A stretch of DNA of 64,000 nucleotides, taken from contig NZ_CP032674.1 of the NCBI RefSeq assembly GCF_021730305.1, positions 1,969,001-2,033,000 on the forward strand, read 5' to 3'. Below are positions 32,871-41,522 of this stretch, one piece after another (position 1 is the stretch's first letter; the number at the start of each line of letters is the position of its first letter). This stretch comes from Xanthobacter sp. YC-JY1. Its GTDB lineage: Bacteria > Pseudomonadota > Alphaproteobacteria > Rhizobiales > Xanthobacteraceae. Position numbers and translations under genes: made by a program. The notes beneath the pieces were generated by a model, which had not been told where the DNA came from, did no database searches, and saw nothing but the letters and a program-made list of their open reading frames with translations.

Positions 32871-35024
32871 GTGAACGTTCCCGTGGGAAACCTGCGCAGC
32901 GTCCAGGTGCTCGGCATCGATGCCGGCGGCACTATGACGGACACCTTCTTCGTGGATCAGGACGGCGACTTCGTCGTCGGCAAGGCCCAGTCCACGCCGC
33001 AGAACGAGGCCCTGGGCCTCATCGCTTCCTCTGAAGACGGGCTCGCCAACTGGGGCATGTCGCTCCATGAGGCCCTCGCCCAGCTCCAGACGGGCGTCTA
33101 TTCCGGCACCGCGATGCTCAATCGCGTGGTCCAGCGCAAGGGGCTCAAATGCGGCCTCATCGTCAATCGCGGCATGGAGGATTTCCACCGCATGGGCCGC
33201 GCGGTGCAGAGCCACCTCGGCTACGCCTATGAGGACCGCATCCACCTCAACACCCACCGCTACGACCCGCCGCTCGTGCCCCGCCAGCTCACCCGCGGTG
33301 TCATCGAGCGCACGGACATGATGGGCACGCAGGTGATCCCGCTGCGCGAGGAGAGCGCCCGCGAGGCGGCCCGCGACCTCATTGCCGCCGACGTGGAAGG
33401 CATCGTCATCTCGCTGATGCACTCCTACAAGAACCCGGTGAACGAGCGCCGCGTGCGCGATATCGTGACCGAGGAAGTGGAGAAGAGCGGCAAGAAGATC
33501 CCGGTCTTCGCCTCGGCCGATTACTACCCGGTGCGCAAGGAAACCCACCGCACCAACACCACCATCCTCGAAGGCTACGCCGCCGAGCCCTCGCGCCAGA
33601 CGCTCTCCAAGATCTCCAACGCCTTCAAGGAGCGCGGCACCAAGTTCGACTTCCGCGTGATGGCGACCCATGGCGGCACCATCTCCTGGAAGGCGAAGGA
33701 GCTGGCGCGCACCATCGTCTCCGGCCCCATCGGCGGCGTGATCGGCGCCAAGTATCTCGGCGAGGTGCTGGGCTACAAGAACATCGCCTGCTCGGACATC
33801 GGCGGCACCTCGTTCGACGTGGCGCTCATCACCCAGGGCGAGATGACCATCAAGAACGACCCGGACATGGCCCGGCTCGTGCTGTCCCTGCCGCTGGTGG
33901 CGATGGACTCGGTGGGCGCCGGCGCCGGCTCCTTCATCCGGCTCGATCCCTACACCCGCGCCATCAAGCTCGGCCCGGATTCGGCCGGCTACCGGGTGGG
34001 CGTGTGCTGGAAGGAGAGCGGCATCGAGACCGTCACCATCTCCGACTGCCACATGGTGCTCGGCTATCTCAACCCCGACAACTTCCTCGGCGGCGCAGTG
34101 AAGCTCGACCGGCAGCGCTCGGTGGATGCCATCAAGGTGCAGATCGCCGACAAGCTCGGCCTCTCCGTGGAAGATGCGGCGGCCGGCATCATCGAGCTGC
34201 TGGACTCCGATCTGCGCGATTACCTGCGCTCCATGATCTCGGGCAAGGGCTATTCGCCCCAGAGCTTCGTCTGCTTCTCCTATGGCGGCGCGGGGCCGGT
34301 CCACACCTACGGCTATACGGAAGGCCTCGGCTTCGAGGATGTGATCGTGCCCGCCTGGGCGGCTGGCTTCTCCGCCTTCGGCTGCGCGGCGGCGGACTTC
34401 GAATATCGCTACGACAAGTCCCTCGACATCAACATGCCGCCAGACGCCCCCGAGGCGGACAAGGTGAAGGCGGTCGAGACGCTTCAGGCGGCGTGGGAAG
34501 AGCTCACCCACAATGTGCTGGAGGAGTTCAAGCTGAACGGCTATTCGGCCGACCAGGTGACGCTCCAGCCCGGCTACCGCATGCAGTATCGCGGGCAGCT
34601 CAACGACCTGGAGATCGAGAGCCCCATGGCCTCCGCCGCCACCGCGGGGGACTGGGACCAGCTCACCGACGCCTTCAACGCCACCTATGGCCGCGTCTAT
34701 GCGGCGTCCGCCCGCTCGCCGGAGCTAGGCTATTCGGTCACCGGCGCCATCATGCGCGGCATGGTGCCGATCCCCAAGCCCCGCATCCCGAAGGAGCCGG
34801 AAGAGGGCGAGACCCCGCCGGAGGAAGCAAAGATCGGCACCCGCAAGTTTTATCGCAAGAAGAAGTGGGTGGACGCGCAGCTCTACAAGATGGAAGCGCT
34901 GCGCCCCGGCAACCGCGTCATGGGCCCCGCCATCATCGAATCCGACGCCACCACCTTCGTGGTGCCCGACGGCTTCGAGACCTGGCTCGACGGGCATCGG
35001 CTCTTCCACCTGAAGGAGGTGTGA
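32871..35024 (+). CDS. acxA: Acetone carboxylase beta subunit
   Basis: 717 residues, exactly the size of the Xanthobacter beta subunit; a HyuA (hydantoinase/oxoprolinase A) family protein. The GTG at 32871 follows AGGGAGGAAA. N-terminal phosphate-binding motif GIDAGGTMTDTFF, actin-like second motif ACSDIGGTSFDVALI, and VVRKETHRTN-type active-site regions (YPVRKETHRTNTTILEGYA) are present; the tail has the Lys-rich FYRKKKWVDAQLY. With AcxB and AcxC it forms the alpha2-beta2-gamma2 Mn enzyme that carboxylates acetone to acetoacetate using ATP. The beta subunit is thought to bind and activate substrates with ATP. First gene of the operon. Confidence 0.96.
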   Translation: MNVPVGNLRSVQVLGIDAGGTMTDTFFVDQDGDFVVGKAQSTPQNEALGLIASSEDGLANWGMSLHEALAQLQTGVYSGTAMLNRVVQRKGLKCGLIVNRGMEDFHRMGRAVQSHLGYAYEDRIHLNTHRYDPPLVPRQLTRGVIERTDMMGTQVIPLREESAREAARDLIAADVEGIVISLMHSYKNPVNERRVRDIVTEEVEKSGKKIPVFASADYYPVRKETHRTNTTILEGYAAEPSRQTLSKISNAFKERGTKFDFRVMATHGGTISWKAKELARTIVSGPIGGVIGAKYLGEVLGYKNIACSDIGGTSFDVALITQGEMTIKNDPDMARLVLSLPLVAMDSVGAGAGSFIRLDPYTRAIKLGPDSAGYRVGVCWKESGIETVTISDCHMVLGYLNPDNFLGGAVKLDRQRSVDAIKVQIADKLGLSVEDAAAGIIELLDSDLRDYLRSMISGKGYSPQSFVCFSYGGAGPVHTYGYTEGLGFEDVIVPAWAAGFSAFGCAAADFEYRYDKSLDINMPPDAPEADKVKAVETLQAAWEELTHNVLEEFKLNGYSADQVTLQPGYRMQYRGQLNDLEIESPMASAATAGDWDQLTDAFNATYGRVYAASARSPELGYSVTGAIMRGMVPIPKPRIPKEPEEGETPPEEAKIGTRKFYRKKKWVDAQLYKMEALRPGNRVMGPAIIESDATTFVVPDGFETWLDGHRLFHLKEV

Positions 35025-35039
35025 GGGAGCACGGTTACT

Positions 35040-35199
35040 CCCTCTCCCCTTGCGGGAGAGGGTTGGGGTGAGGGGTGTCCCTCCCTTTGCTCCGAAGCCG
35101 GGACATGCGGCGCCGCCCACCCCTCACCCCCAGCCCCTCTCCCGCAAGGGGAGAGGGGAGAAACGGGAAGATGCCCTCTCCCGCACGGGGAGAGGGGAG
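35040..35199. repeat. Palindromic repeats in the acxA-acxB gap
   Basis: Three CCCTCTCCC/GGGAGAGGG hairpins at 35040-35075, 35120-35160 and 35172-35199. The first two carry the same GGTGAGGGG/CCCCTCACC flank in opposite orientations and so form an inverted pair, as in BIME elements. They occupy most of the 208-base gap inside the operon and may slow or stabilise the transcript. Confidence 0.88.
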
Positions 35200-35232
35200 C
35201 AAACCCAAACAATCTCAAGAGGAAACGAACCC

Positions 35233-37563
35233 ATGAACGTCAACGTCAAGCAGACCAGCCTTCAGGGCGCTACACGCGGCATCGTCCGTGGCGGCGAGAC
35301 GCTCAAAGAGCATCGCGACCGGCTGATGACCGCCACAAAGGCCACCGGGCACTATGCCGGCCTCAAGAAGCTGGAGCTCCGCGAGAGCGAGCCCATCCTC
35401 TACAACAAGCTGTTCTCCCGCCTGCGCGCCGGCGTGGTGGATGCCCGCGAGACCGCCAAGAAGATCGCCGCCTCTCCCATCGTGGAGCAGGAGGGCGAAT
35501 TGTGCTTCACCCTCTACAATGCGGCGGGCGACAGCCTTCTCACCTCCACCGGCATCATCATCCATGTGGGAACCATGGGTGCCGCCATCAAATACATGAT
35601 CGAGAACAATTGGGAGGCCAATCCCGGCGTCCACGACAAGGACATCTTCTGCAACAACGACAGTCTGATCGGTAACGTCCACCCCTGCGACATCCACACC
35701 ATCGTCCCCATCTTCTGGGAGGGCGAGCTGATCGGCTGGGTGGGCGGCGTCACCCACGTCATCGACACCGGCGCGGTGGGGCCGGGCTCCATGGCCACCG
35801 GCCAGGTGCAGCGCTTCGGCGACGGCTATTCCATCACCTGCCGCAAGGTGGGCGCCAATGACGAGCTGTTCCGTGACTGGCTGCACGAGAGCCAGCGCAT
35901 GGTGCGCACCACCCGCTACTGGATGCTGGACGAGCGCACCCGCATCGCCGGCTGCCACATGATCCGCAAGCTGGTGGAAGAGGTGGTCGCGGAAGAGGGC
36001 ATCGAGGCCTATTGGAAGTTCGCCTACGAGGCGGTGGAGCATGGCCGCCTCGGCCTTCAGGCCCGCATCAAGGCCATGACCATCCCCGGCACCTACCGGC
36101 AGGTGGGATTCGTGGACGTGCCCTACGCCCATGAGGACGTGCGGGTGCCCTCCGATTTCGCCAAGCTCGACACCATCATGCACGCCCCCTGCGAGATGAC
36201 CATCCGCAAGGACGGCACCTGGCGGCTGGATTTCGAGGGGTCGAGCCGTTGGGGCTGGCACACCTACAATGCCCATCAGGTGAGCTTCACCTCGGGCATC
36301 TGGGTGATGATGACCCAGACACTCATCCCCTCGGAGATGATCAACGACGGCGCGGCCTACGGCACCGAGTTCCGCCTGCCGAAGGGCACCTGGATGAACC
36401 CGGACGACCGCCGTGTCGCCTTCTCCTATTCCTGGCACTTCCTGGTGTCCGCCTGGACGGCCTTGTGGCGCGGCCTGTCGCGCTCCTATTTCGGCCGCGG
36501 CTATCTGGAGGAGGTGAATGCGGGCAACGCCAACACCTCCAACTGGCTCCAGGGCGGCGGCTTCAACCAGTATGACGAGATCCACGCCGTGAACTCGTTC
36601 GAGTGCGCCGCCAACGGCACCGGGGCGACCGCGGTGCAGGACGGCCTCTCCCACGCCGCCGCCATCTGGAACCCGGAAGGCGACATGGGCGACATGGAGA
36701 TCTGGGAACTGGCCGAGCCGCTGATCTATCTCGGCCGGCAGATCAAGGCCTCCTCGGGCGGCTCCGGCAAGTATCGCGGTGGCTGCGGCTTCGAGAGCCT
36801 GCGCATGGTCTGGAACGCCAAGGACTGGACCATGTTCTTCATGGGCAATGGTCACATCTCGTCCGATTGGGGCCTGATGGGCGGCTATCCCGCCGCCTCC
36901 GGCTATCGCTTCGCCGCCCACAAGACCGGGCTGAAGGAGCTGATCGCCTCCGGCGCCGACATCCCGCTCGGCGGCGACACGGACCCGGAGAACCCCACCT
37001 GGGATGCGATGCTGCCCAAGGCGCAGATCAAGCGCGACAAGCAGGCCATCACCACCGAGGAGATGTTCTCCGACTACGACCTTTACCTCAACTACATGCG
37101 CGGAGGCCCCGGCTTCGGTGATCCGCTCGACCGCGAGCCGCAGGCCGTGGCCGACGACATCAACGGCGGCTACGTGCTGGAGCGCTTCGCCGGCGATGTC
37201 TACGGCGTGGTGGTGCGGAAGGGGGCGGACGGCCTCGTGGTGGTGGACGAGGCGGCCACCAAGGCGGCCCGCGCGCAGATCCGCAAGGACCGCATCGCAA
37301 AGTCCGTCCCCACCCGGGAATGGATGAAGGGCGAGCGCGAGAAGATCCTCGCCAAGGAAGCGGGCACCCAGGTGCAGCAGATGTTCGCCGCCTCCTTCAA
37401 GCTGGGCCCGAGGTTCGAGCAGCAGTTCCGCAGCTTCTGGGATCTGCCGGAGAGCTGGGTGCTCAACGAGGAAGACATCGGCGTGCCCACCTACGGCTCG
37501 CGCTACTCCATGGACATCTCCGAGCTGCCGGACGTGACCACCGTGCAGTTCGTGGAGGAGTGA
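35233..37563 (+). CDS. acxB: Acetone carboxylase alpha subunit
   Basis: 776 residues from the ATG at 35233 (AAGAGGAAA ribosome site), the exact Xanthobacter alpha-subunit length; HyuB family. Recognisable regions: GELCFTLYNAAGDSLLTSTG, CNNDSLIGNVHPCDIHTIVP, GWVGGVTHVIDTGAVGPGSM with conserved His and Asp metal-site candidates, and SGGSGKYRGGCGFESLRMVW. In the enzyme this subunit holds the Mn site where the enolate is carboxylated. The longer open frame starting at 35050 reads through repeat DNA and is not a real extension. Codon use matches acxA. Confidence 0.96.
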   Translation: MNVNVKQTSLQGATRGIVRGGETLKEHRDRLMTATKATGHYAGLKKLELRESEPILYNKLFSRLRAGVVDARETAKKIAASPIVEQEGELCFTLYNAAGDSLLTSTGIIIHVGTMGAAIKYMIENNWEANPGVHDKDIFCNNDSLIGNVHPCDIHTIVPIFWEGELIGWVGGVTHVIDTGAVGPGSMATGQVQRFGDGYSITCRKVGANDELFRDWLHESQRMVRTTRYWMLDERTRIAGCHMIRKLVEEVVAEEGIEAYWKFAYEAVEHGRLGLQARIKAMTIPGTYRQVGFVDVPYAHEDVRVPSDFAKLDTIMHAPCEMTIRKDGTWRLDFEGSSRWGWHTYNAHQVSFTSGIWVMMTQTLIPSEMINDGAAYGTEFRLPKGTWMNPDDRRVAFSYSWHFLVSAWTALWRGLSRSYFGRGYLEEVNAGNANTSNWLQGGGFNQYDEIHAVNSFECAANGTGATAVQDGLSHAAAIWNPEGDMGDMEIWELAEPLIYLGRQIKASSGGSGKYRGGCGFESLRMVWNAKDWTMFFMGNGHISSDWGLMGGYPAASGYRFAAHKTGLKELIASGADIPLGGDTDPENPTWDAMLPKAQIKRDKQAITTEEMFSDYDLYLNYMRGGPGFGDPLDREPQAVADDINGGYVLERFAGDVYGVVVRKGADGLVVVDEAATKAARAQIRKDRIAKSVPTREWMKGEREKILAKEAGTQVQQMFAASFKLGPRFEQQFRSFWDLPESWVLNEEDIGVPTYGSRYSMDISELPDVTTVQFVEE

Positions 37564-37583
37564 GGGGTCTTACGCGCTCTGAC

Positions 37584-37764
37584 ACCCTCTCCCCTCAAAG
37601 TCGGCTTTTGCCGACTTCGACCTTCACGAACCGAACTCGGCAACAGCCGAGTTTGGGCGGGAGAGGGCTGGGGTGAGGGAGTATCGCCCCCTTGTCCCGG
37701 CGCCCGGCCCCAGCCGGAGCCTTACCCCTCACCCCCGGCCCCTCTCCCGCAAGGGGAGAGGGGA
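37584..37764. repeat. Palindromic repeats and nested hairpins in the acxB-acxC gap
   Basis: Two oppositely oriented copies of the CCCTCTCCC family, at 37584-37680 and 37725-37764. The first is interrupted by two perfect 8-bp hairpins in tandem (AAGTCGGC TTTT GCCGACTT at 37598-37617 and AACTCGGC AACA GCCGAGTT at 37634-37653), so its arms are about 60 bases further apart than in other copies. Confidence 0.88.
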
Positions 37765-37793
37765 GGACTCTCAAAACCAATCAGGAGGAAACC

Positions 37794-38300
37794 ATGTCCT
37801 ATACCCGCGCCAAGATCGTCGATCTCGTGGAAGGCAAGATCGATCCCGATACTCTGCACCAGATGCTCTCCACCCCGAAGGACCCCGAGCGGTTCGTGAC
37901 CTATGTGGAGATCCTGCAGGAGCGCGTGCCGTGGGATGACAAGATCATCCTGCCCCTCGGCCCGAAGCTCTACATCGTGCAGCAGAAGGTCTCGAAGAAG
38001 TGGACCGTGCGCTGCGAGTGCGGCCACGATTTCTGCGACTGGAAGGACAATTGGAAGCTGCACGCCCGCGTCCATGTCCGCGACACGCCGCAGAAGATGG
38101 AGGAGATCTATCCCCGCCTCATGGCTCCGACGCCCTCGTGGCAGGTGATCCGGGAGTATTTCTGCCCCGAGTGCGGCACGCTCCATGATGTGGAGGCGCC
38201 GACCCCCTGGTACCCGGTGATCCACGACTTCGAGCCGGACATCGACGCCTTCTACACCGAATGGCTTGGCCTGCCGGTGCCGGAACGCGCCGCGGCGTGA
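37794..38300 (+). CDS. acxC: Acetone carboxylase gamma subunit
   Basis: 168 residues from the ATG at 37794 with a strong AGGAGG site, again the exact size known for Xanthobacter. It has a helical N-terminus (RAKIVDLVEGKIDPDTLHQM) and two Cys pairs, in VRCECGHDFCDWKDNW and EYFCPECGTLHDVE, that look like a zinc-binding site. The gamma subunit is unique to acetone carboxylase among HyuA/HyuB-type carboxylases and helps assemble the alpha2-beta2-gamma2 complex. It is the third and last acx gene seen; no acetoacetate-CoA gene follows. Confidence 0.95.
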   Translation: MSYTRAKIVDLVEGKIDPDTLHQMLSTPKDPERFVTYVEILQERVPWDDKIILPLGPKLYIVQQKVSKKWTVRCECGHDFCDWKDNWKLHARVHVRDTPQKMEEIYPRLMAPTPSWQVIREYFCPECGTLHDVEAPTPWYPVIHDFEPDIDAFYTEWLGLPVPERAAA

Positions 38301-38340
38301 GGAGTGGGTCGTGGCTCTGGTGCGGACTTCGCCGTTCGCG

Positions 38341-38466
38341 CCCCCTCTCCCCTCGCGGGAGAGGGCCGGGGTGAGGGGGCTGACACCGCACAAAGCGCCG
38401 CGGGGGCGTGGTGAGCGGAAGAATACCCCTCACCCCCAACCCCTCTCCCGCAGGGGGAGAGGGGAG
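38341..38466. repeat. Palindromic repeat pair downstream of acxC
   Basis: Two CCCTCTCCC-family copies, 38341-38378 and 38426-38466, in opposite orientation with the GGTGAGGGGG and CCCCTCACCC flanks facing each other. They lie in the 285-base gap between convergent acxC and the MsrQ-like gene and may serve as the operon terminator or 3' stabiliser; no other feature is seen in this gap. Confidence 0.85.
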
Positions 38467-38585
38467 TAAGGCCGTTCAAGCAGACGGGGCAGTCGAGCCT
38501 CTTGCAAGGCCCGCCGGGCTCTTCGCCGGGAGCCCGGCGTCACGCGGGAGGAAGGGGGCTCAGGGCACCCCTTCCTTTCGCCGCT

Positions 38586-39464
38586 TCAGGCGCCGGCGCC
38601 TTCCGTATTTCCGGTCATCGCCCTGCCGGTCATCGCCGTGCGGCGGCCGGCGGCGCGGGGGGCGGGCGGGTTGATGGCGGCGAGGACCGCCACGGCGAGG
38701 CCGATGACCAGCACCCACACCGCCGGGCGGGGTCCGAGGTCGAAGGTGAAGTTGGCGTCCAGCACCAGCCACGGGTCCACCCGCGTCGCGACCGCATACC
38801 AGAGCATTTCCACGCCGGCGGTAAGCGCCGCCCCGGCCACCGAGAGGCCGGCCATACGGAGCGGCGTCACGGTCTTCCCGCCGCGTCCGGCCACGCGGAA
38901 GGCGAAGAGCAGCAGGAAAATGCCGGCCATCAGCACCGGCTCGGTCACATCCAGCTTCGACTGCATGAAGAAATGCACCGTGCCCAGCACGGCGATGGCG
39001 TAGACGGCCATGTGCAGCCGGTTCCAGCGGGTCGAGCCGAGCCGCCGGATGGCGCCATCGGTGGAGGTGGCGCCCAGCGCCACCAGCAGCGCCACCGCCA
39101 CCGCGCCGATGGTGAGATAGATGCGCAGCACGATCTCGCTGAGCGCGCGGCCGAAGCCCTGATCGATGATGTAGAGCGTGAGATGCAGCGCCGCGTAGCC
39201 GAGCGCCGCGAGGCCGAAGATGCGCCGGCCGAAATAGAGCTTGGGCATGTTGAACAGCCGCCGCAGCGGCGTCACCGCCAGCGTCACCGCGAGCAAGCGG
39301 ATGGCCCACAGGCCGGTGAAATGGATCGCCTCCGTCCATGGCCGCGCGCCCAGCTGGCCGTTGGCGGCAAGGCCCACCAGCCACACCGCCGGCAGGATGC
39401 TGGAAACGAGGAACAGGGTCTTCTCGGGGCTGAAACGGCCGGACCGCTCGTGAAACAGGGGCAT
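38586..39464 (-). CDS. msrQ: MsrQ-like ferric-reductase-type haem membrane protein
   Basis: 292 residues with seven or eight membrane helices. Conserved His in ALGYAALHLTLYII, WNRLHMAVYAIAVLG and GTVHFFMQSK match the haem ligands of the ferric reductase-like domain, and the N-terminal AIHFTGLWAIRLLAVTLAVTPLRRL is typical of MsrQ (YedZ). MsrQ passes electrons from quinol to the periplasmic molybdenum methionine-sulfoxide reductase MsrP, but no msrP is in this window; the C-terminal portion is also longer than in E. coli MsrQ, with an extra helix. AAAGG precedes the ATG at 39464. It may serve another partner. Confidence 0.82.
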   Translation of the reverse strand: MPLFHERSGRFSPEKTLFLVSSILPAVWLVGLAANGQLGARPWTEAIHFTGLWAIRLLAVTLAVTPLRRLFNMPKLYFGRRIFGLAALGYAALHLTLYIIDQGFGRALSEIVLRIYLTIGAVAVALLVALGATSTDGAIRRLGSTRWNRLHMAVYAIAVLGTVHFFMQSKLDVTEPVLMAGIFLLLFAFRVAGRGGKTVTPLRMAGLSVAGAALTAGVEMLWYAVATRVDPWLVLDANFTFDLGPRPAVWVLVIGLAVAVLAAINPPAPRAAGRRTAMTGRAMTGNTEGAGA

Positions 39465-39587
39465 CGGGACCTTTCCGGCAATGCTGTGCAGGCGCCCGCC
39501 CGGCGCCTGCTTCCCCTTACGCCGCCCCCTGCGGCGGCGTTACGGCCCTCGCCTGCACGATGGCGTGAGGTGGGACGTGGGTGTGCT

Positions 39588-40700
39588 TCAGGCGTTCAGC
39601 TCGCCGTCGATCTGCGCCTTGAGGCCGGGATCGATGCCGAGCGCGCCCGCGAGCCAGTCCAGATAGGCGTGCTCGGCGTCGTTGTCCGGCCGGATGGCGA
39701 GGGCGGAAGCCGCGTAGATCTGCAGCGCCGCCTCGGGCGTCGTCGCGGCGGCGACCACCTCGTTGGGATCGACCGGGGTCGTGAGGATGGCGATCAGCGC
39801 GTCGCGTTCCGGCGAACCGGCCCCCATGCGCTCCAGCCCGCCGCCGATGCGCGACACCTCGTCCTCGTCGATCTCCCCGTCCGCCTGCGCCGCGGCCGCC
39901 ATGGCAGAGAGCAGCACGCCGGAGAAGGCTTCCGGGCCCCCCGGCGCGGCGGCGGGGGAGAAGGCGGCGTCCGGTGTGCCGGAGGAGAAGGCCGAGCGCC
40001 CGCCGGAACCGGCCTGCCACTTGCGCAGCGCCTTCCACGCCAGCATCCCGATGACGGCGAGCCCGCCATACTTGATCAGGCTGCCGCCGCCCGACGCGCC
40101 GGACGGCTGGTGGCCGGGCTGGGGCGAGGGCTGCGGCTGGCGATAATCGGAGGGCATCTCCGGCGGGGTATAGCCGCCGGCCTGACCCGAGCCGCCGCGA
40201 CCGAGGGCGTCCGAGGCGAAATCACCGAGATCGCCCCCCGTACCGCCGGACATGCCGCCCCCCTGCGTGGAGCCGCCGGACGGCCCGCCCGCGCGGCCAC
40301 CGCCCAGGATCTGGCCGAGAATGTCTTCCAGCCCGCCGGAAGAACCGCCCGAGGCGCCGCCGGACGGGCCGCCCTGCGGCGCTCCGCGCCCACCGCCGAG
40401 CACCTGCCCGAGAATGTCGCCGAGGCCGCCCGGCAGGCCCGAAGGCGCCCCGCCCGATCCGCCGCGCTGGCCACCGCCGCCGAGCACCTGCCCGAGGATG
40501 TCGCCAAGGCCGCCCGGCAGTCCCGAAGGTGCCCCGCCCGAACCGCCGCGCTGGCCGCCGCCGCCGAGCACCTGTCCGAGAATGTCGCCGAGCCCGCCCG
40601 GCAGCCCGCCTCCGCCTTGCTGGGCGCCGCCGCCCCGCACGCTGCCCGAGCCGAGCGCCGCGCCGATGAGCTGTCCCAGAAGATCACCCGTTCCGGCCAT
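39588..40700 (-). CDS. DUF533/TerB-like protein with glycine-rich tandem repeats
   Basis: 370 residues from the ATG at 40700 (GGGAGGAA ribosome site). The N-terminal 130 residues contain repeats of GGLGDILGQVLGGGG linked by RGGSGGAPSGLP, unit 28 residues; a Gly/Ser/Pro-rich region follows, then one hydrophobic helix (SLIKYGGLAVIGMLAWKALR, about 205-225) and a C-terminal helical DUF533/TerB-like domain (about 255-370: LLSAMAAAAQADGEIDEDEV, LIAILTTPVDPNEVVAAATT, AYLDWLAGALGIDPGLKAQI). Related proteins such as YebE are membrane-associated and of unknown function. The length is well above YebE because of the repeats. It stands alone in its strand context. Confidence 0.85.
   Translation of the reverse strand: MAGTGDLLGQLIGAALGSGSVRGGGAQQGGGGLPGGLGDILGQVLGGGGQRGGSGGAPSGLPGGLGDILGQVLGGGGQRGGSGGAPSGLPGGLGDILGQVLGGGRGAPQGGPSGGASGGSSGGLEDILGQILGGGRAGGPSGGSTQGGGMSGGTGGDLGDFASDALGRGGSGQAGGYTPPEMPSDYRQPQPSPQPGHQPSGASGGGSLIKYGGLAVIGMLAWKALRKWQAGSGGRSAFSSGTPDAAFSPAAAPGGPEAFSGVLLSAMAAAAQADGEIDEDEVSRIGGGLERMGAGSPERDALIAILTTPVDPNEVVAAATTPEAALQIYAASALAIRPDNDAEHAYLDWLAGALGIDPGLKAQIDGELNA
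40309..40620 (-). repeat. 84-bp in-frame tandem repeat inside the DUF533 gene
   Basis: Units begin with the same CACCTG stretch at 40401, 40485 and 40569, exactly 84 bases apart, plus a degenerate upstream copy near 40309. The high nucleotide identity suggests recent expansion or ongoing slippage. Confidence 0.85.
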
Positions 40701-40895
40701 GGCTTCCTCCCTGTTGGTGCCGCCACAGGCGCAAGGCCCGGCCGCGATCGAGGCTGCTAGCACCTTATTGAGTCCAACCGCGGGCACGGTCTCACGCTAG
40801 GGAAGGCCCATGGGAAGGTCCATGCCCGCGTTCGAGCTAAGGACGAAGCCGGCACCCGGACAAGCCCGAAGATGCTGCGTTCCAGTCTGGCGCGC

Positions 40896-41495
40896 TTACG
40901 AAGTCGCGAGCAGATGGCGCCGGATTTCGTCCGCTGCCGCCGCCGCATGGGTCTGCGCCAGATCATGTCCCGCCCCCGGCACGATGCACAGGCGGGACGC
41001 GGGGAGCAGGCTAGCGAGTCTTTCCCCGACCGCCACCGGGCTGATGGGATCGGCTTCGCCCCACAGCAGCAGCGTCGGCGCGCGGACCGTCGACAGTCGG
41101 TCGGACAGGTCCTCGACCGGATCGGCGATCCAGCGCGCCGCGTCCGGGAAGGCGCCGAAATAGTCCGCCCGCCAGTCTTCCCCGCCGAGGTCGGCCACCG
41201 GAACTCCGCCGGACGTCACGCACAGAACCAGCGTCTTGACGAGATGCGGGAAGGCGAGCGCCAGCTTCAGTGCGATATACCCGCCCATGGACTGGGCGAC
41301 GATGGCCACGGGCTCGCGCATCCGCTCCGCGACCAGCCCGACCAGATCGTCGATGCTGTTCACGTCCGCGCGGGCCGGCTGGCGGCCCAGTCCGGGCCAG
41401 GAGAAGAACGTGCCGTCCCATTCGGCCCGGTCCGCGACGGGCCGCCAGAACGCGGCGTCCCCCGTTGCGCCGGGCAGGAACAGCGTCTCGATCAT
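40896..41495 (-). CDS. Alpha/beta hydrolase
   Basis: 199 residues, a small alpha/beta-fold hydrolase with little or no cap domain. Oxyanion region FLPGATGDAAFW, nucleophile elbow AIVAQSMGGYIAL (Ser in QSMGG), catalytic Asp candidate in LLLWGEADPISPV and His in CIVPGAGHDLAQ. The substrate is unknown; sequences of this type are often annotated as esterase or aryl-lactone hydrolase. It starts at the ATG at 41495, directly downstream of thyA (27 bases), and may be co-transcribed with it. Not related in any obvious way to neighbouring pathways. Confidence 0.85.
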   Translation of the reverse strand: MIETLFLPGATGDAAFWRPVADRAEWDGTFFSWPGLGRQPARADVNSIDDLVGLVAERMREPVAIVAQSMGGYIALKLALAFPHLVKTLVLCVTSGGVPVADLGGEDWRADYFGAFPDAARWIADPVEDLSDRLSTVRAPTLLLWGEADPISPVAVGERLASLLPASRLCIVPGAGHDLAQTHAAAAADEIRRHLLATS

Positions 41496-41522
41496 GATTT
41501 GGCTGGCGGTCGGGACAAGGTC

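Noticed and set aside
35050-35232. N-terminal extension of acxB to an 837-residue protein
   Set aside because: The extra 61 residues are translated repeat DNA; the ATG at 35233 has a ribosome site and gives the known 776-residue subunit.
40252-40800. Plus-strand Pro-rich 182-residue frame
   Set aside because: It is a shadow of the glycine-rich repeats in the DUF533 gene, which has a signal-like ribosome site and a recognised C-terminal domain.
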